64,000 bases of DNA from NCBI GenBank assembly GCA_035551995.1, contig DASZME010000012.1, positions 1-64,000 of the forward strand. The letters are read 5' to 3'. The position numbers and the translations under genes were made by a program. Shown in pieces: positions 1-9,639 of this stretch. The stretch's first letter is position 1, and every line of letters begins with the position of its first letter. The DNA is from RYN-428 sp035551995. Lineage in GTDB: Bacteria; Planctomycetota; Phycisphaerae; Tepidisphaerales; Tepidisphaeraceae. Below the pieces are notes generated by a model. The model was not told the origin of the DNA. It saw nothing but the letters and a program-made list of their open reading frames with translations, and did not search any database.

Positions 1-1794
1 CAGCGACATGCCGCGCTGCATCTTCTGCTGCTGCTCCTGCTCGGGCGTCGCCGCGATCGGCATCGGCATGAAATACTTCTGGTTGATGTAGGTCACCGCC
101 GCCATCAGGATCGGAAGGATGTTGATGGCCGAGATATGCCAGGTCGTGATGATCAGCGGAATCGGAATCGGATGCCCGAAGATCGCGACCAGATCGACCA
201 GCCGATCCGGCTTGGCCAGATCCTTGATCCACGTCAGGTTATAAAGAAACGGCGCCTGCCGAAGCTCGAACGTGCTTTGCAACGCCGACCACAGCGCGAT
301 CCAGATCGGCGTCTGAAGGAACATCGGCAAACAGCCAAGGATCGCGCCCCCCTGCTGCTTGTACACCTTCATCATCTCGCGATTTAATTCATCCGGCTTG
401 TCGGCATATTTTTTCTTGAGCTTCTCGACCTCGGGCGCGAGCTTGCCCATCTTCATCATCTGCACTTGCGATCGTTTGGTGATCGGATGCAGCAACGCCC
501 GCACGCACAACACCAGGCAGATAATCGACAAACCCCAATCCCTGAATATGAAATAGAACCCGCGCAAAATTAACACAAGCCCCGCAATCAAAGTATCCGA
601 CGTAATCCAGGCGCACATCTTGCTCGTGTAGAGCAAGAGCTTGTCATATTTGCGCGGAAAGCTTGCGTAATAGGGATCGTCGAGAACCGCCCGCCATTTG
701 GGGCCGAAATACACCGACATCGGCGCCGCGACTTCCTGCCCGGCGGCGATCGTCATCTCCGGCGTGTCAAAAACGATCGCGACGTCATGGTCGGTTTCGG
801 AGTTCGGTTCCAACCCCTCGGCGCGCGCGGAATAATTGAATTTTTCCGCCGGACCCGGAAGGACGATGGCGCCGAAATACGTGCTCGCCTGCCCGGCCCA
901 TACAAAGTGTCTGCCGCTGTCTTCGGTGAGATCCTTTGTCGCGCTGGCGCCTTTGAACTGAAGCTGCGGATGCTGGGTGAGCGCGATATCCTTGCCGGCT
1001 TCGTCGTAGCCGACGACGATCATCCGATCGTCGGTCTGTTCATTTTCCGCCGGCGGCGGCGTCGGGCCGTTTATGACCGCACGGACGTTCAGCGTTCCGC
1101 CCGGCCGCAGATTCCTGATCGTCTGCTCGACGTCCACCTCAAAACCCTTCGTTTGCGCTTTGCCTTCGTTGCGCCCGGCGACGCGGTAGGTTTTGGCGAC
1201 TCGGGCGACAGGACCTTGCTCGTCGACGACATCGACGGAGAACGTGGCCGAGGCGGCGGTAGAAGAAACGGTGTTCCAGCGGACATTCCAAAGATCGACC
1301 GTTTTGCCGTCGATGATCAGCGACCGGGTGCCCAGCGCGTCGGTGCCGGGATGATCGATAAACGCCTGTTGAAATACATAGGGTCTTTTGACGCTCTTGG
1401 GCTGGCCGTTGGCGCGCGGGGCGTAAAAATCGTTGAGAATGACCTGCCCGACTCCCGCGCCGTCCGGCGAAAGATCGACCTCCATGGCGAACTTTGCGTT
1501 ACCCTTATCCGCCGATCCAAGGGAAATTCCCGCGGCCGGCTGGGTCGACGCCACCGCATGCAACCCCGCCGTCATCTCGGGCACGGCGGACTGGGTCGTC
1601 GAAGGATGGGTCGCGGCGGGATTGGTCGCGGCCAGATCGGGCGCGCTGGAAATCGGCGCGGGCTGAGTCGCCGCCGCCGTGCCTGTGTCCGGCGCCGGCG
1701 GGTGGTTCTTCAGATACCACATCTCGAACACGGTCCACAGCGCAAAGACCGCCACCGAGAGCGATATTGCACTGATCCATTGTCGCTTATCCAT
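1..1794 (-). CDS. yidC: Membrane protein insertase YidC (C-terminus cut by window edge)
   Basis: Inserts and folds inner-membrane proteins, alone or with SecYEG. The start is ATG at 1794, giving MDKRQWISAIS followed by one membrane segment (about residues 7-25). A long periplasmic beta-domain follows, and the Oxa1/YidC core begins near residue 380. The core contains RALLHPITKRSQVQMMK, whose Arg (about 432) matches the groove arginine of YidC, then the cytoplasmic helical hairpin and further membrane segments. The last visible residues, a Gln/Lys/Met-rich stretch ending MQRGMSL, belong to the final membrane-helix region, so little of the protein is missing. The start codon directly abuts the stop of the phosphoesterase upstream (TGAATG), so the two are probably translationally coupled. 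Confidence 0.93.
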   Translation of the reverse strand, partial: MDKRQWISAISLSVAVFALWTVFEMWYLKNHPPAPDTGTAAATQPAPISSAPDLAATNPAATHPSTTQSAVPEMTAGLHAVASTQPAAGISLGSADKGNAKFAMEVDLSPDGAGVGQVILNDFYAPRANGQPKSVKRPYVFQQAFIDHPGTDALGTRSLIIDGKTVDLWNVRWNTVSSTAASATFSVDVVDEQGPVARVAKTYRVAGRNEGKAQTKGFEVDVEQTIRNLRPGGTLNVRAVINGPTPPPAENEQTDDRMIVVGYDEAGKDIALTQHPQLQFKGASATKDLTEDSGRHFVWAGQASTYFGAIVLPGPAEKFNYSARAEGLEPNSETDHDVAIVFDTPEMTIAAGQEVAAPMSVYFGPKWRAVLDDPYYASFPRKYDKLLLYTSKMCAWITSDTLIAGLVLILRGFYFIFRDWGLSIICLVLCVRALLHPITKRSQVQMMKMGKLAPEVEKLKKKYADKPDELNREMMKVYKQQGGAILGCLPMFLQTPIWIALWSALQSTFELRQAPFLYNLTWIKDLAKPDRLVDLVAIFGHPIPIPLIITTWHISAINILPILMAAVTYINQKYFMPMPIAATPEQEQQQKMQRGMSL

Positions 1795-2544
1795 TCAACG
1801 TCCGTCTAGTAATCGGGTCCCCAAAAAGTTATCCAGTTCGGAAATCGCCTCGACCTTCCTCACGGTCGTTTCCACATCGTAGGGCAGGCGGACGAACTCG
1901 ACATAGGTTTCGGTGACCACCACAAAACTGCTGCGCGGATCACGATCGCGCGGCTGGCCAACGCTGCCGACGTTGATGATCGCTTTCTCGTCCGTCAGCT
2001 CGAACTTGTAATCCAATTCGTCGGGACTGTAAAAATCCGGCCCCTCCAGAAATACCCCCGGCACATGCGTATGCCCGACAAAACAAAGCTTCTCGAACCG
2101 CTCGAAAATACTCACGAATTTTCCGGGATTCGTATAAATATCGTCCGGAAAAATGTACTCGTTGATCGGCCTTCGCGGCGAAGCGTGCACGCCGACAAAC
2201 TCCGGAGTGCGAATCCGCACCGGAAGGTTCCCAAGATACTTCCACCGCAGCGCCCGTCGGGCAATGTCGGTATCATTCTCGAAACATTTTCGCGTCCAGA
2301 AGCAAGCCTGCTCGGCGCCGGCGTTAAAGTTGAACGGCTCATACAGGACCGCGAAATCATGATTCCCCATCAATGCCGCCCGGCAGCGGGTCATCACCAA
2401 ATCCATACATTCCATCGGATTGGGCCCATACCCGATGATATCTCCCAGGCAAACAATGTGCTGAATCCCCCGCCGATCGATCTCGTGAAGAACGGCGGTG
2501 AAGGCCTCCAAATTACCGTGAATATCGCTGACGATGGCAAACAT
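1795..2544 (-). CDS. Calcineurin-like metallophosphoesterase (YfcE/MJ0936 type)
   Basis: A 249-residue single-domain metallophosphoesterase. The metal-binding motifs appear in order: SDIHGN (6-11), GD (34-35), GNHD (60-63), VHASP (119-123) and GHTH (157-160). NVGSVGQPRD follows, as is typical of the small YfcE-like phosphodiesterases. The ATG at 2544 is chosen because an AGGAAG-type ribosome site lies upstream and the beta-strand MFAIVSD begins there; longer in-frame extensions are low-complexity. The substrate cannot be told. It lies directly upstream of yidC and probably shares its transcript. Confidence 0.85.
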   Translation of the reverse strand: MFAIVSDIHGNLEAFTAVLHEIDRRGIQHIVCLGDIIGYGPNPMECMDLVMTRCRAALMGNHDFAVLYEPFNFNAGAEQACFWTRKCFENDTDIARRALRWKYLGNLPVRIRTPEFVGVHASPRRPINEYIFPDDIYTNPGKFVSIFERFEKLCFVGHTHVPGVFLEGPDFYSPDELDYKFELTDEKAIINVGSVGQPRDRDPRSSFVVVTETYVEFVRLPYDVETTVRKVEAISELDNFLGTRLLDGR

Positions 2545-2697
2545 GCCGGGATTTTCTTCCTGCCGCGTTTTCGCCACCGAGACGTAACGCCTTCCGTGGT
2601 AAGGGCTTGACGTCAATGTCCGGGGGGTTCTAAGCCGGCAGATGGTACGGGGTTTTGGGCAGGACGTCAATCAATGATGAAAGCGGAGTGGTATCCT

Positions 2698-3609
2698 ATG
2701 GCCATGGGCGACCGACCGGCTATTCAAAACCATCCCCGCGTTTCGATCCGCGATCACACCCTTTCATTGGCCGCCGACGGCCGATCCCTCTTCGAGGCCC
2801 TGCGCGATCTCGGCCTCGGCGCCGTCGAACTGCAAGTCGATCCCGATCTCACGACGCCTCACCTTCGGCAAACCAATGGCGTCCCGTTCTCCGCCGACAA
2901 CGACGCGGCCGTCGTCCGGTTGCAAGAAACATTGAGCGCACAGGCCGTCCGCGTTTCCGCGCTCTTACTGATGACCGACTTTTCATCCGAGCACGCCGAC
3001 GATCATATCGCCTGGTCGGTGCGCGCGATTCGCCTTGCCGAAAAACTCGGCGCCCCCGTCGTTCGCCTCGATCCCCTGACCCGCGACAAAGAACTTCCCC
3101 GCCAAGTCGTGCGCGACAACTTCATCGTCGGCGTTCGTCGAATCGTTGAACGAACGCCTGATTCAACCATTGACATCGGGATCGAAAACCACGGCCCCAT
3201 CGGCAACGATCCGGTCTTTCTCGACGCCATCTTCGCCGCCGTCGATCATCCACGCCTGGGCATCACGCTCGATACCGGAAATTTTTATTGGTGGGGCGTG
3301 GCGCTCGATGACCTCTATATTCTGCTGGAACGGTATGCGCCGCGAACCAGGCACACGCATATCAAGAACATCAACTATCCGCCGGCGCTCGCGAATACGT
3401 CACGACCGATCGGTTCGGAATATGCGAAATATTGTTGCCCGCTGGACGAAGGAAACATAGACCTGCGGCGTGTGGCGAGAATTTTGGAGAAAGCAGGCTA
3501 TCGGCGGGATTTGTGTATCGAAAACGAATCGTTACAAAAGTATGCCGCCGACCAGAAATTCGATGTGTTGAGGCGGGATGTCCAGGCGATCAAAGCAGCT
3601 TTTTTATAG
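2698..3609 (+). CDS. Sugar phosphate isomerase/epimerase, AP-endonuclease-2-like TIM barrel
   Basis: A xylose-isomerase-like TIM barrel of about 303 residues. Likely metal ligands are visible as IENHG (Glu about 163), the LDTGNF strand (Asp about 192), THIKNI (His about 221) and CIENE (Glu about 275). Family members isomerise or epimerise small sugars or inosose; the exact substrate is unknown. The ATG at 2698 has GGAG nine bases upstream; an in-frame ATG at 2674 is possible but lacks a comparable site. nagB follows 61 bases downstream, so a shared role in sugar catabolism is plausible but inferred. Confidence 0.8.
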   Translation: MAMGDRPAIQNHPRVSIRDHTLSLAADGRSLFEALRDLGLGAVELQVDPDLTTPHLRQTNGVPFSADNDAAVVRLQETLSAQAVRVSALLLMTDFSSEHADDHIAWSVRAIRLAEKLGAPVVRLDPLTRDKELPRQVVRDNFIVGVRRIVERTPDSTIDIGIENHGPIGNDPVFLDAIFAAVDHPRLGITLDTGNFYWWGVALDDLYILLERYAPRTRHTHIKNINYPPALANTSRPIGSEYAKYCCPLDEGNIDLRRVARILEKAGYRRDLCIENESLQKYAADQKFDVLRRDVQAIKAAFL

Positions 3610-3611
3610 CT

Positions 3612-3643
3612 GTTCATCCGCGCCGATCCGCGGAATCGCGGTC
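3612..3643. repeat. Half-copy of the CCACGGAT/GCGCGGAT dispersed repeat
   Basis: TTCATCCGCGCCGATCCGCG and the following bases match the right arm of the long palindrome at 63287-63377. It lies between the sugar isomerase stop and nagB. Only one arm is present. Confidence 0.55.
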
Positions 3644-3670
3644 CATCGCCGTTTATTCAATGGAACCTCC

Positions 3671-4411
3671 ATGCAGATCATCATCGCCAACGACAAACAG
3701 GAACTGGGCAATCAGGCCGCCCGCGCCGGGGCCGAGTTGATTCGACGAACGATTCATCAGCGCGGCCGGGCGAATATCGTCGTCGCCACCGGCGCCTCGC
3801 AATTCGAAATGCTCGCGGCGCTTGTCGAGGAAAAGAACGTGCCCTGGAATGCCGTCACCGTATTTCACCTGGACGAATACGTCGGGATTCCCATCACGCA
3901 CCCGGCTTCGTTTCGACTCTTTCTGTGGGAACGCTTTCACCGGCGCCTTCCCCTGCCGGTGCACGCCTTTCACTACATCGAAGCCGAATCCGATCCGCAG
4001 GCCGAATGCCGGCGGCTTGGGGCGATCCTCAAGCATCGGCCGATCGACGTGGCCTTCATCGGCATCGGCGAAAACGGGCACGTCGCCTTCAACGATCCTC
4101 CGGCGAATTTCAAAACCGACAAAGCCTACATTGTCGTGGAACTGGACGAGGCATGCCGGCGCCAGCAGCTTGGGGAAGGATGGTTTGAGAGCTTTGAGGA
4201 TGTGCCGAAACAAGCCATATCGATGTCATGTAGACAGATTCTCAAGAGCGGCTCGTTGATTTGCAGTGTGCCGGACGAGAGAAAAGCGAAGGCCGTGCAG
4301 GGCGCCGTCGAGGGACCGCTCAGCGTGGACGTGCCGGCGTCAATTCTGCAACAACATCCCGATCTAACGCTCTATCTCGATCCGGCGTCAGCTTCGCTTC
4401 TGAAGAAGTAG
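3671..4411 (+). CDS. nagB: Glucosamine-6-phosphate deaminase
   Basis: Converts glucosamine-6-phosphate to fructose-6-phosphate and ammonia in amino-sugar catabolism. The 246-residue protein has HLDEYVGI (66-73), with the catalytic-type Asp, and GIGENGHVAFNDP (131-143), the family signature with its His. Position 136 is Asn, as in several bacterial NagB proteins, rather than the Asp of the E. coli enzyme. Length fits the family. The ATG at 3671 begins the first beta-strand (MQIIIAND); an upstream extension in the same frame is repeat-derived and rejected. The sialate esterase at 11437-13014 is another amino-sugar-related enzyme but lies in a different operon. Confidence 0.88.
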   Translation: MQIIIANDKQELGNQAARAGAELIRRTIHQRGRANIVVATGASQFEMLAALVEEKNVPWNAVTVFHLDEYVGIPITHPASFRLFLWERFHRRLPLPVHAFHYIEAESDPQAECRRLGAILKHRPIDVAFIGIGENGHVAFNDPPANFKTDKAYIVVELDEACRRQQLGEGWFESFEDVPKQAISMSCRQILKSGSLICSVPDERKAKAVQGAVEGPLSVDVPASILQQHPDLTLYLDPASASLLKK

Positions 4412-4468
4412 CAATAGAACGACAAACGCGAAGCCAACCGGGGTTTCACCCGCCACTATCAAATTTTC

Positions 4469-4559
4469 TTAACATGGATAGACAGGATGTACAGGATAGG
4501 AGAGAGAAAAACTTGTCTGTTTTGCTCTTCATCCTGTCTATCCGGTTCAACCATGTTAA
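4469..4559. repeat. Imperfect inverted repeat, AACATGGATAGACAGGAT family
   Basis: AACATGG plus ATAGACAGGAT (4471-4488) is mirrored by ATCCTGTCTAT (4531-4541) and CCATGTT (4551-4557); the right arm carries a nine-base insertion. The element lies between the convergent nagB and yyaL-like genes and could act as a bidirectional transcription stop. Similar motifs recur in planctomycete and related genomes from memory; this is not checked here. Confidence 0.7.
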
Positions 4560-4610
4560 TTCCCGTGCGATTAGATGGTCGCGGGGGAAAGCGTCCGGAT
4601 TGGCTCCTGT

Positions 4611-6932
4611 TTATTCAGGCCGTTCTACCACAATCTCTTTCGTCAGCGGCATGAGACAGGCCGAATCATCGCAGGCTTGATAGGTCAACCGTAGTCTAAG
4701 CGTCGATCCTTCATGCCGTACCTTCGACAACCGCACGACAAGCTCCACATTTCCCCCATAAACGCGAATCGGCCCATCCGCGAATGGGGTCTTCAACTCT
4801 TCGCCCGGCGGATAATCCACCGTCGCCGTGGGGTCTTCAACTACGTTCAGGCTGGTGGCGATCAACACCGGATCACCGGAGACATCATGTGCGTTAACGT
4901 GAAATCCATCGGCGATTTTTAAATGGAGGTGCAGTTCATCCGTGCCACGCCATTCGCTTTGGGCGCCGACGACTTGATGCGCAACCTCCTGCGCGGAGAG
5001 AGGCCGCTCCGTCGCAACGGCGTCTTCATCCGTCCCAGCCGAAAACGGGCCGGCTTTTCTGATATATTGCAGCATTGCCTGTACTATCGCGCTCATGCCT
5101 TCGCCCTGCGATTCGGTCTGCCGGGCGAAAAGCGACAGCGCTTGACGGCATTGCGCGGTCTGGCCGAGTTGCAACAAGGCCATTGCGGCGATGGCGTTCC
5201 CGCTCGGGAGCGGACTATCGCTGGCAGTCTTTTGCCGGATGATCAGATCGGGAGCGTCCTTCTCGGAAAAGAAGAAACCGCCGTGATCCGGATCGCCAAA
5301 CTTGGCAACCATCGCCGACGCCAGATCAGTAGCGTGCCTATTCCATAAATCTTCCCCCGTTGCGTCGACGAGCGCCAACAGGGCGTGAATGAAAAAGGCA
5401 TAATCGTCTAAAAAGCCTTGATACTTGGCCGCCCCATCGCGACTGGTGCGATACAGACCGCCATCGGGCGTACGATGGCCCGTCAGCAATTCGTCGGCGG
5501 CGCGGCGCGCGGCGTCGATGTATCGCGTGTCGCGTAAAATCTCCCCGCCGTAAGCGAGGGCGCGAATCATCAGCGCATTCCAACTGGTGATGATCTTCGT
5601 ATCGAGCAGCGGTTGTTTCCGTTTGCGGCGTGCGTCGTAGAGTATCTGCCGCAGTTTCGCCAGGTCCGGATCCAGCAATGCCGACTTCGCCTCTCCGTCG
5701 GCGCCGGCCGGAAAAGAGATTGGCGCCGCCAAATACAAAATGTTCCTGTTCGGCACGCCGTCGCCATGATGCGGGTCGGCAAAGTTTGGGCCGCGATTCA
5801 GCCCGTATATACTCAGCAAAGTTTCGATGGCATTTCTCTCAGGCGCCCCGTCTCCCAGACTACTTTTCAGCACCCTTTCCACTTCCTCTTTCGTCCACAG
5901 GTAGTTCAGCCCCTCCTGTGAATCGACCTCGGCGTCCATCGCCGTATAGAACAAACCCTCGTCTGATGTCATTTCCCTCAGTACGAAATCGAATATCCCG
6001 CGCGCGACAGCCTGGTAGCGCGGGTCCTGTGTCTGGCGATAGCCTTCGACATAGCACCAGGCGAGCATCGCATTGTCGTACAGCATGATCTCAAAATGCG
6101 GCACGAGCCAGTGTGCGTCGGTGGAATAGCGATGAAACCCTCCGCCGAGTTGATCGCGGATTCCGCCTTCGGCCAGGGCGTCAAGCGTATGGCGAACCAT
6201 CTGCGCGACGCGCGACTTCAACGTATCGTCCGGCCCCGCGTTTTGAGTATAAACCAGCAGCAATTCGAGCAGTGTTTCCCTCGGAAACTTGGGGGCGCCG
6301 CCAAATCCGCCGTGTTTTGAATCATAATCCGAAACGGATCGGCGGATCAGTCCCTCGACAAACGTCTGGTCGATTTCGATCGGCGTATCCGATCCGGCAG
6401 GCTCCGCGAACTGCCGAAGAATATCCCCGAGCCGGTCCGCGGTCTGTGCGACATCGGCGGGCCGATTGCGATAGGCGTCCTCAATTCCCTTCAGAATGGT
6501 GACGAAGCCAGGCCGGCCGTTCATATCCGTCGGCGGGAAATATGTTCCGCCATAAAACGGCCGCAGGTCCGGCGACATGAATACGCTCATCGGCCACCCG
6601 CCGTGCCGGGTCAGCACCTGCACCGCAAGCATATATAGTTGATCGACGTCCGGCCGCTCCTCGCGATCGACCTTGATATTGACGAACCGCCGATTCATCT
6701 CCGCCGCGACAGCTTCATTCTCGAAGCATTCGCGTTCCATCACATGGCACCAGTAGCACGTTGAATATCCGACGGACAGAAAGATCGGCTTATTCTCTTT
6801 TCGAGCCGCCTCGAACGCCTCCGGCCCCCAGGCATACCAATCCACCGGGTTGTGGGCATGCTGTAACAGATAGGGGGAAGACTCGCGTGCCAGGCGATTG
6901 GTGTGCTTGATCGGCTGCGGGACTTCGCTCAC
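4611..6932 (-). CDS. YyaL/SPATA20-family thioredoxin-domain protein with C-terminal DsbD-like domain
   Basis: A 773-residue protein. The N-terminus is the DUF255 thioredoxin-like domain: NPVDWYAW (about 28-35), then the redox-type pair C59-Y-W-C62 in STCYWCHVM. The middle is the six-hairpin alpha/alpha-barrel typical of YyaL, with LGGGFHRYSTD and PHFEIMLYDNA. The last 130 residues look like the DsbD N-terminal (thiol-disulfide corrector) immunoglobulin-like fold, with QACDDSAC (C754, C759) near the end. The family function is uncharacterised. The start is GTG at 6932 with AGGAG six bases upstream. It follows the DUF1549/DUF1553 gene by 43 bases on the same strand. No signal peptide is seen, which is odd for a domain normally periplasmic. 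Confidence 0.85.
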   Translation of the reverse strand: MSEVPQPIKHTNRLARESSPYLLQHAHNPVDWYAWGPEAFEAARKENKPIFLSVGYSTCYWCHVMERECFENEAVAAEMNRRFVNIKVDREERPDVDQLYMLAVQVLTRHGGWPMSVFMSPDLRPFYGGTYFPPTDMNGRPGFVTILKGIEDAYRNRPADVAQTADRLGDILRQFAEPAGSDTPIEIDQTFVEGLIRRSVSDYDSKHGGFGGAPKFPRETLLELLLVYTQNAGPDDTLKSRVAQMVRHTLDALAEGGIRDQLGGGFHRYSTDAHWLVPHFEIMLYDNAMLAWCYVEGYRQTQDPRYQAVARGIFDFVLREMTSDEGLFYTAMDAEVDSQEGLNYLWTKEEVERVLKSSLGDGAPERNAIETLLSIYGLNRGPNFADPHHGDGVPNRNILYLAAPISFPAGADGEAKSALLDPDLAKLRQILYDARRKRKQPLLDTKIITSWNALMIRALAYGGEILRDTRYIDAARRAADELLTGHRTPDGGLYRTSRDGAAKYQGFLDDYAFFIHALLALVDATGEDLWNRHATDLASAMVAKFGDPDHGGFFFSEKDAPDLIIRQKTASDSPLPSGNAIAAMALLQLGQTAQCRQALSLFARQTESQGEGMSAIVQAMLQYIRKAGPFSAGTDEDAVATERPLSAQEVAHQVVGAQSEWRGTDELHLHLKIADGFHVNAHDVSGDPVLIATSLNVVEDPTATVDYPPGEELKTPFADGPIRVYGGNVELVVRLSKVRHEGSTLRLRLTYQACDDSACLMPLTKEIVVERPE

Positions 6933-6975
6933 GGAAAGCTCCTGGGTATTTCATCTGCGACAACTCTTTACTTTT

Positions 6976-9639
6976 CTATTGTATATAATGGAACTCATCG
7001 CTGGCGTACATCGCCTGACACACCCGCGTCCATGCGTCCTGGCGCGACATGCCTTGCGATTGCAGTTGATCCAGGTAATCCAGCGTAACCCGGCCTATCC
7101 GCTTGTCGGCATGATGGCCGAAGGCGATCCAGTACGCCTGGTCCAGTCGTTTTTCATCATCGAGCTTGTCCATTTTCAGCAATCGATCGGCGAACTTTCC
7201 CGCGTAATACCGCGGAAGCGGACTGTTGAGCCAAAAGAGCGATTGGGCGGCTGTATTCGATGAAGGGCGCCGATCCACCGTGGCGCCGGTCATGTCAAGA
7301 TCGAACAGCGTCAACATCTTCCGCACCTCGGGGCCCAGCCCCGGCGGGGCGCGGTTGGTCGTCAATACATACATCGCGCGGCCCAGACTTTTTTTCACGT
7401 CCAACGGCTTGCCGCTCTCCTGGCGAAGCAGAATGTTCGTGCTGCTGAACATCGAATCGAATAATTCCTCCGCCTCCAACCGCCGCGGCGAAAAACGGGA
7501 TAATTCGCGATTGTCCGGATCGGCGGCGATCGTTGCGGGATCGGCGGCGCCGCTCATTCTATAGGCGCTGGAGAGAAGGATTAGCCGATTTAGTTTTTTC
7601 ATCGACCATCCCTGATCGACGAAATGTCCCGCCAGCCAATCCAAAAGTTGCGGATGCGTGGGCGGTGAACCGCGGCTGCCGAAATCGCTGGCGGTTTCGA
7701 CCAGGCCCCGGCCGAAATGCCATTGCCAGATTCGATTGGCCATCACCCGCGCCGTCAGCGGATTGCGCGGATCGACGATCCAGCGCGCCAGCTCCAGCCG
7801 ACCGCTTTCGCCGGGAGATATCACCGGACGGGGAATGAGATGATCCAGAAGCCGGGGACAGTTTCGGGGAGTGAGTTCTTTGGCGACCGCGTCGACGCCG
7901 CCGCGCAGATGGATCGGCATATCGCCCGGCTTGGGCTGATCGTTTACCGCCACCACCAGCGGCTGCGGCGCGATCTGAGCGGCGAGTCGCTCCATGTCGG
8001 CGTCCATCGATCCGACGATCCGTCGCTGCGCGTCATCCAGAAAGGGAATGATGCCCGGGGCGGTTGGCCACGGATGATCGGGGTCTTTTATGAAATTCGC
8101 GAGAACGGCCGGTTGAAGATTCCGCTCCTTCGCCGTCCGCTCGACCGAAGAATCGAATTGATCGTCGGCGCCGTAGAGGCGGAATTTATCGATGCGCGGG
8201 AAGCTGCCTTCCTTGCGGGTCATGCGGAGAAAATTGAGGCCCGCCTTGAGATCGAACGTCGCCATCGGCTCCCAGCGCCGATACGCGAGGCCCCATCCGC
8301 CGGTGGTGGCGTCCAGCGCGTCTTCGGTCACGTTGGTTCCATTGACCTGAACGGCCAGCGGCGATTTTTCGTCCGCGGAAAAAAACGCTTCCAGCCGATA
8401 GCGGCCGGACGTGGGAACCTCGAATTTATAACGAACCCACTGCATCGTGGGATTGAGCGTTTCGATGACCTGAACGACCTTGCCCTCGAACGAAAGCTCG
8501 GCGACGCGAAGGTTGTAGACGCCGTCAAAATCTTCCGCCTCGAAATTTCGAATATAGGGGCGGGCGACGGTAGCGGCGGCGGCGCGATAGCGCGGCTCAT
8601 CCAGTTGCCATCGCGCCAAAAGCTCGGCATGCCGATCGGTCAGGTACTTCCACTGGGCCGTTTTTTTCTCGTCGATTTGCACGCGAATGCGATCGTTGGC
8701 GGCGACTTCGTCGGGCATCGCCAGCGGGCGCAAGAGCCGCACGCGCCCGTCGCGCCAGTATTCGCTGAAATCGCCCACGATGCGGGTGCTTCCGAAGATA
8801 CCGGCCAGGGCGTAATAGTCGGCGGTCGGGATCGGATCGAATTTGTGATCGTGGCAGCGGGCGCACTGAAAGCTGAGGCCTAGAAAGGTTTTTCCGGTGG
8901 CGCCGATCATGTCGTCGATCATCTCCAGTTTCAGGCGGTTGGGATCGGTGCACATGTCGAACCAGGGGCCGATCGACAAGAAAGCGGGGGCGGTGATTTG
9001 ATCGTATTCCTGCTGGCGATCGGAGGATGGCGCCAGTAGATCGCCGGCGAGTTGTTCGGTGACGAATTGGTCATATGGCTTGTCCTCGTTCAACGCGCGA
9101 ACGACGTAATCGCGATAGTGCGAATCCCCGGCGGTGTGCTTGACGCCGGGGAATGCGATTCGGCCCGGGGTGTAGCGGACGACGTCCAGCCAGTGCCGTC
9201 CCCATTTTTCGCCGTAGTGCGGCGAGGCGAGCAATCGGTCGATCAACGATTCATAGGCGTCGGGAGATTTGTCGGCCAGGAAATTCCGAAGTTCCTGAGC
9301 GGTCGGCGGTAAACCGAGCAGATCGTAAGTGGCGCGGCGGATGAGGGTGGCCTTATCAGCCTCGGGCGCCGGCGAAATTCCCCTGGCTTGCAAATGAGCG
9401 AGGATGAACGCGTCGACGGGATTTCGAACCCAGCCGGTACCAGCGACCGTCGGCGGCGTCGGCCGGGCGATCGGTTCAAACGACCAGAAATGCTCCCACT
9501 TCCGCCACTCATACGATCCCGATTCCCGCGACGACGCGGCGGGCGTGGCTGCGCTATGAGCGCGTGCGACGAGCCCAATTACAACCGCCGTGCAAATTCC
9601 GAATATCGCAAGCCCGCGTCGGGCCGGGGCATTTCCCAT
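6976..9639 (-). CDS. DUF1549/DUF1553 protein with embedded carbohydrate-binding-like domain
   Basis: A secreted planctomycete-type protein of about 887 residues. An N-terminal membrane segment or signal peptide (about 10-30) precedes a DUF1549 domain (NPVDAFILAHL, DLLGLPPTAQE, and CARCHDHKFDPI, whose Cys-His pair resembles a haem-binding site). A beta-rich insert around residues 340-470 (RNFEAEDFDG to RIDKFRLYG) resembles a CBM6/35-like module. The DUF1553 domain follows (LELARWIVDPRNPLTARVMA, RIWQWHFGRGLVETASDFG). The separate N-terminal cytochrome c domain of the protein at 28600 is absent. ATG at 9639 is preferred over an upstream TTG at 9645. The function of these proteins is unknown; links to polysaccharide breakdown are proposed for neighbours in other genomes. 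Confidence 0.85.
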   Translation of the reverse strand: MGNAPARRGLAIFGICTAVVIGLVARAHSAATPAASSRESGSYEWRKWEHFWSFEPIARPTPPTVAGTGWVRNPVDAFILAHLQARGISPAPEADKATLIRRATYDLLGLPPTAQELRNFLADKSPDAYESLIDRLLASPHYGEKWGRHWLDVVRYTPGRIAFPGVKHTAGDSHYRDYVVRALNEDKPYDQFVTEQLAGDLLAPSSDRQQEYDQITAPAFLSIGPWFDMCTDPNRLKLEMIDDMIGATGKTFLGLSFQCARCHDHKFDPIPTADYYALAGIFGSTRIVGDFSEYWRDGRVRLLRPLAMPDEVAANDRIRVQIDEKKTAQWKYLTDRHAELLARWQLDEPRYRAAAATVARPYIRNFEAEDFDGVYNLRVAELSFEGKVVQVIETLNPTMQWVRYKFEVPTSGRYRLEAFFSADEKSPLAVQVNGTNVTEDALDATTGGWGLAYRRWEPMATFDLKAGLNFLRMTRKEGSFPRIDKFRLYGADDQFDSSVERTAKERNLQPAVLANFIKDPDHPWPTAPGIIPFLDDAQRRIVGSMDADMERLAAQIAPQPLVVAVNDQPKPGDMPIHLRGGVDAVAKELTPRNCPRLLDHLIPRPVISPGESGRLELARWIVDPRNPLTARVMANRIWQWHFGRGLVETASDFGSRGSPPTHPQLLDWLAGHFVDQGWSMKKLNRLILLSSAYRMSGAADPATIAADPDNRELSRFSPRRLEAEELFDSMFSSTNILLRQESGKPLDVKKSLGRAMYVLTTNRAPPGLGPEVRKMLTLFDLDMTGATVDRRPSSNTAAQSLFWLNSPLPRYYAGKFADRLLKMDKLDDEKRLDQAYWIAFGHHADKRIGRVTLDYLDQLQSQGMSRQDAWTRVCQAMYASDEFHYIQ

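Noticed and set aside
787..1809. A 340-codon open frame on the plus strand opposite yidC
   Set aside because: It is the antisense shadow of a clear YidC frame; its product is Arg/Gly-rich with no motif.
2607..2636. Promoter for the sugar isomerase (TTGACG with a downstream TAAGCC)
   Set aside because: The -10 match is poor.
7717..8883. A 388-codon plus-strand frame opposite the DUF1549/DUF1553 gene
   Set aside because: Antisense of a conserved gene, basic low-complexity product, no ribosome site.
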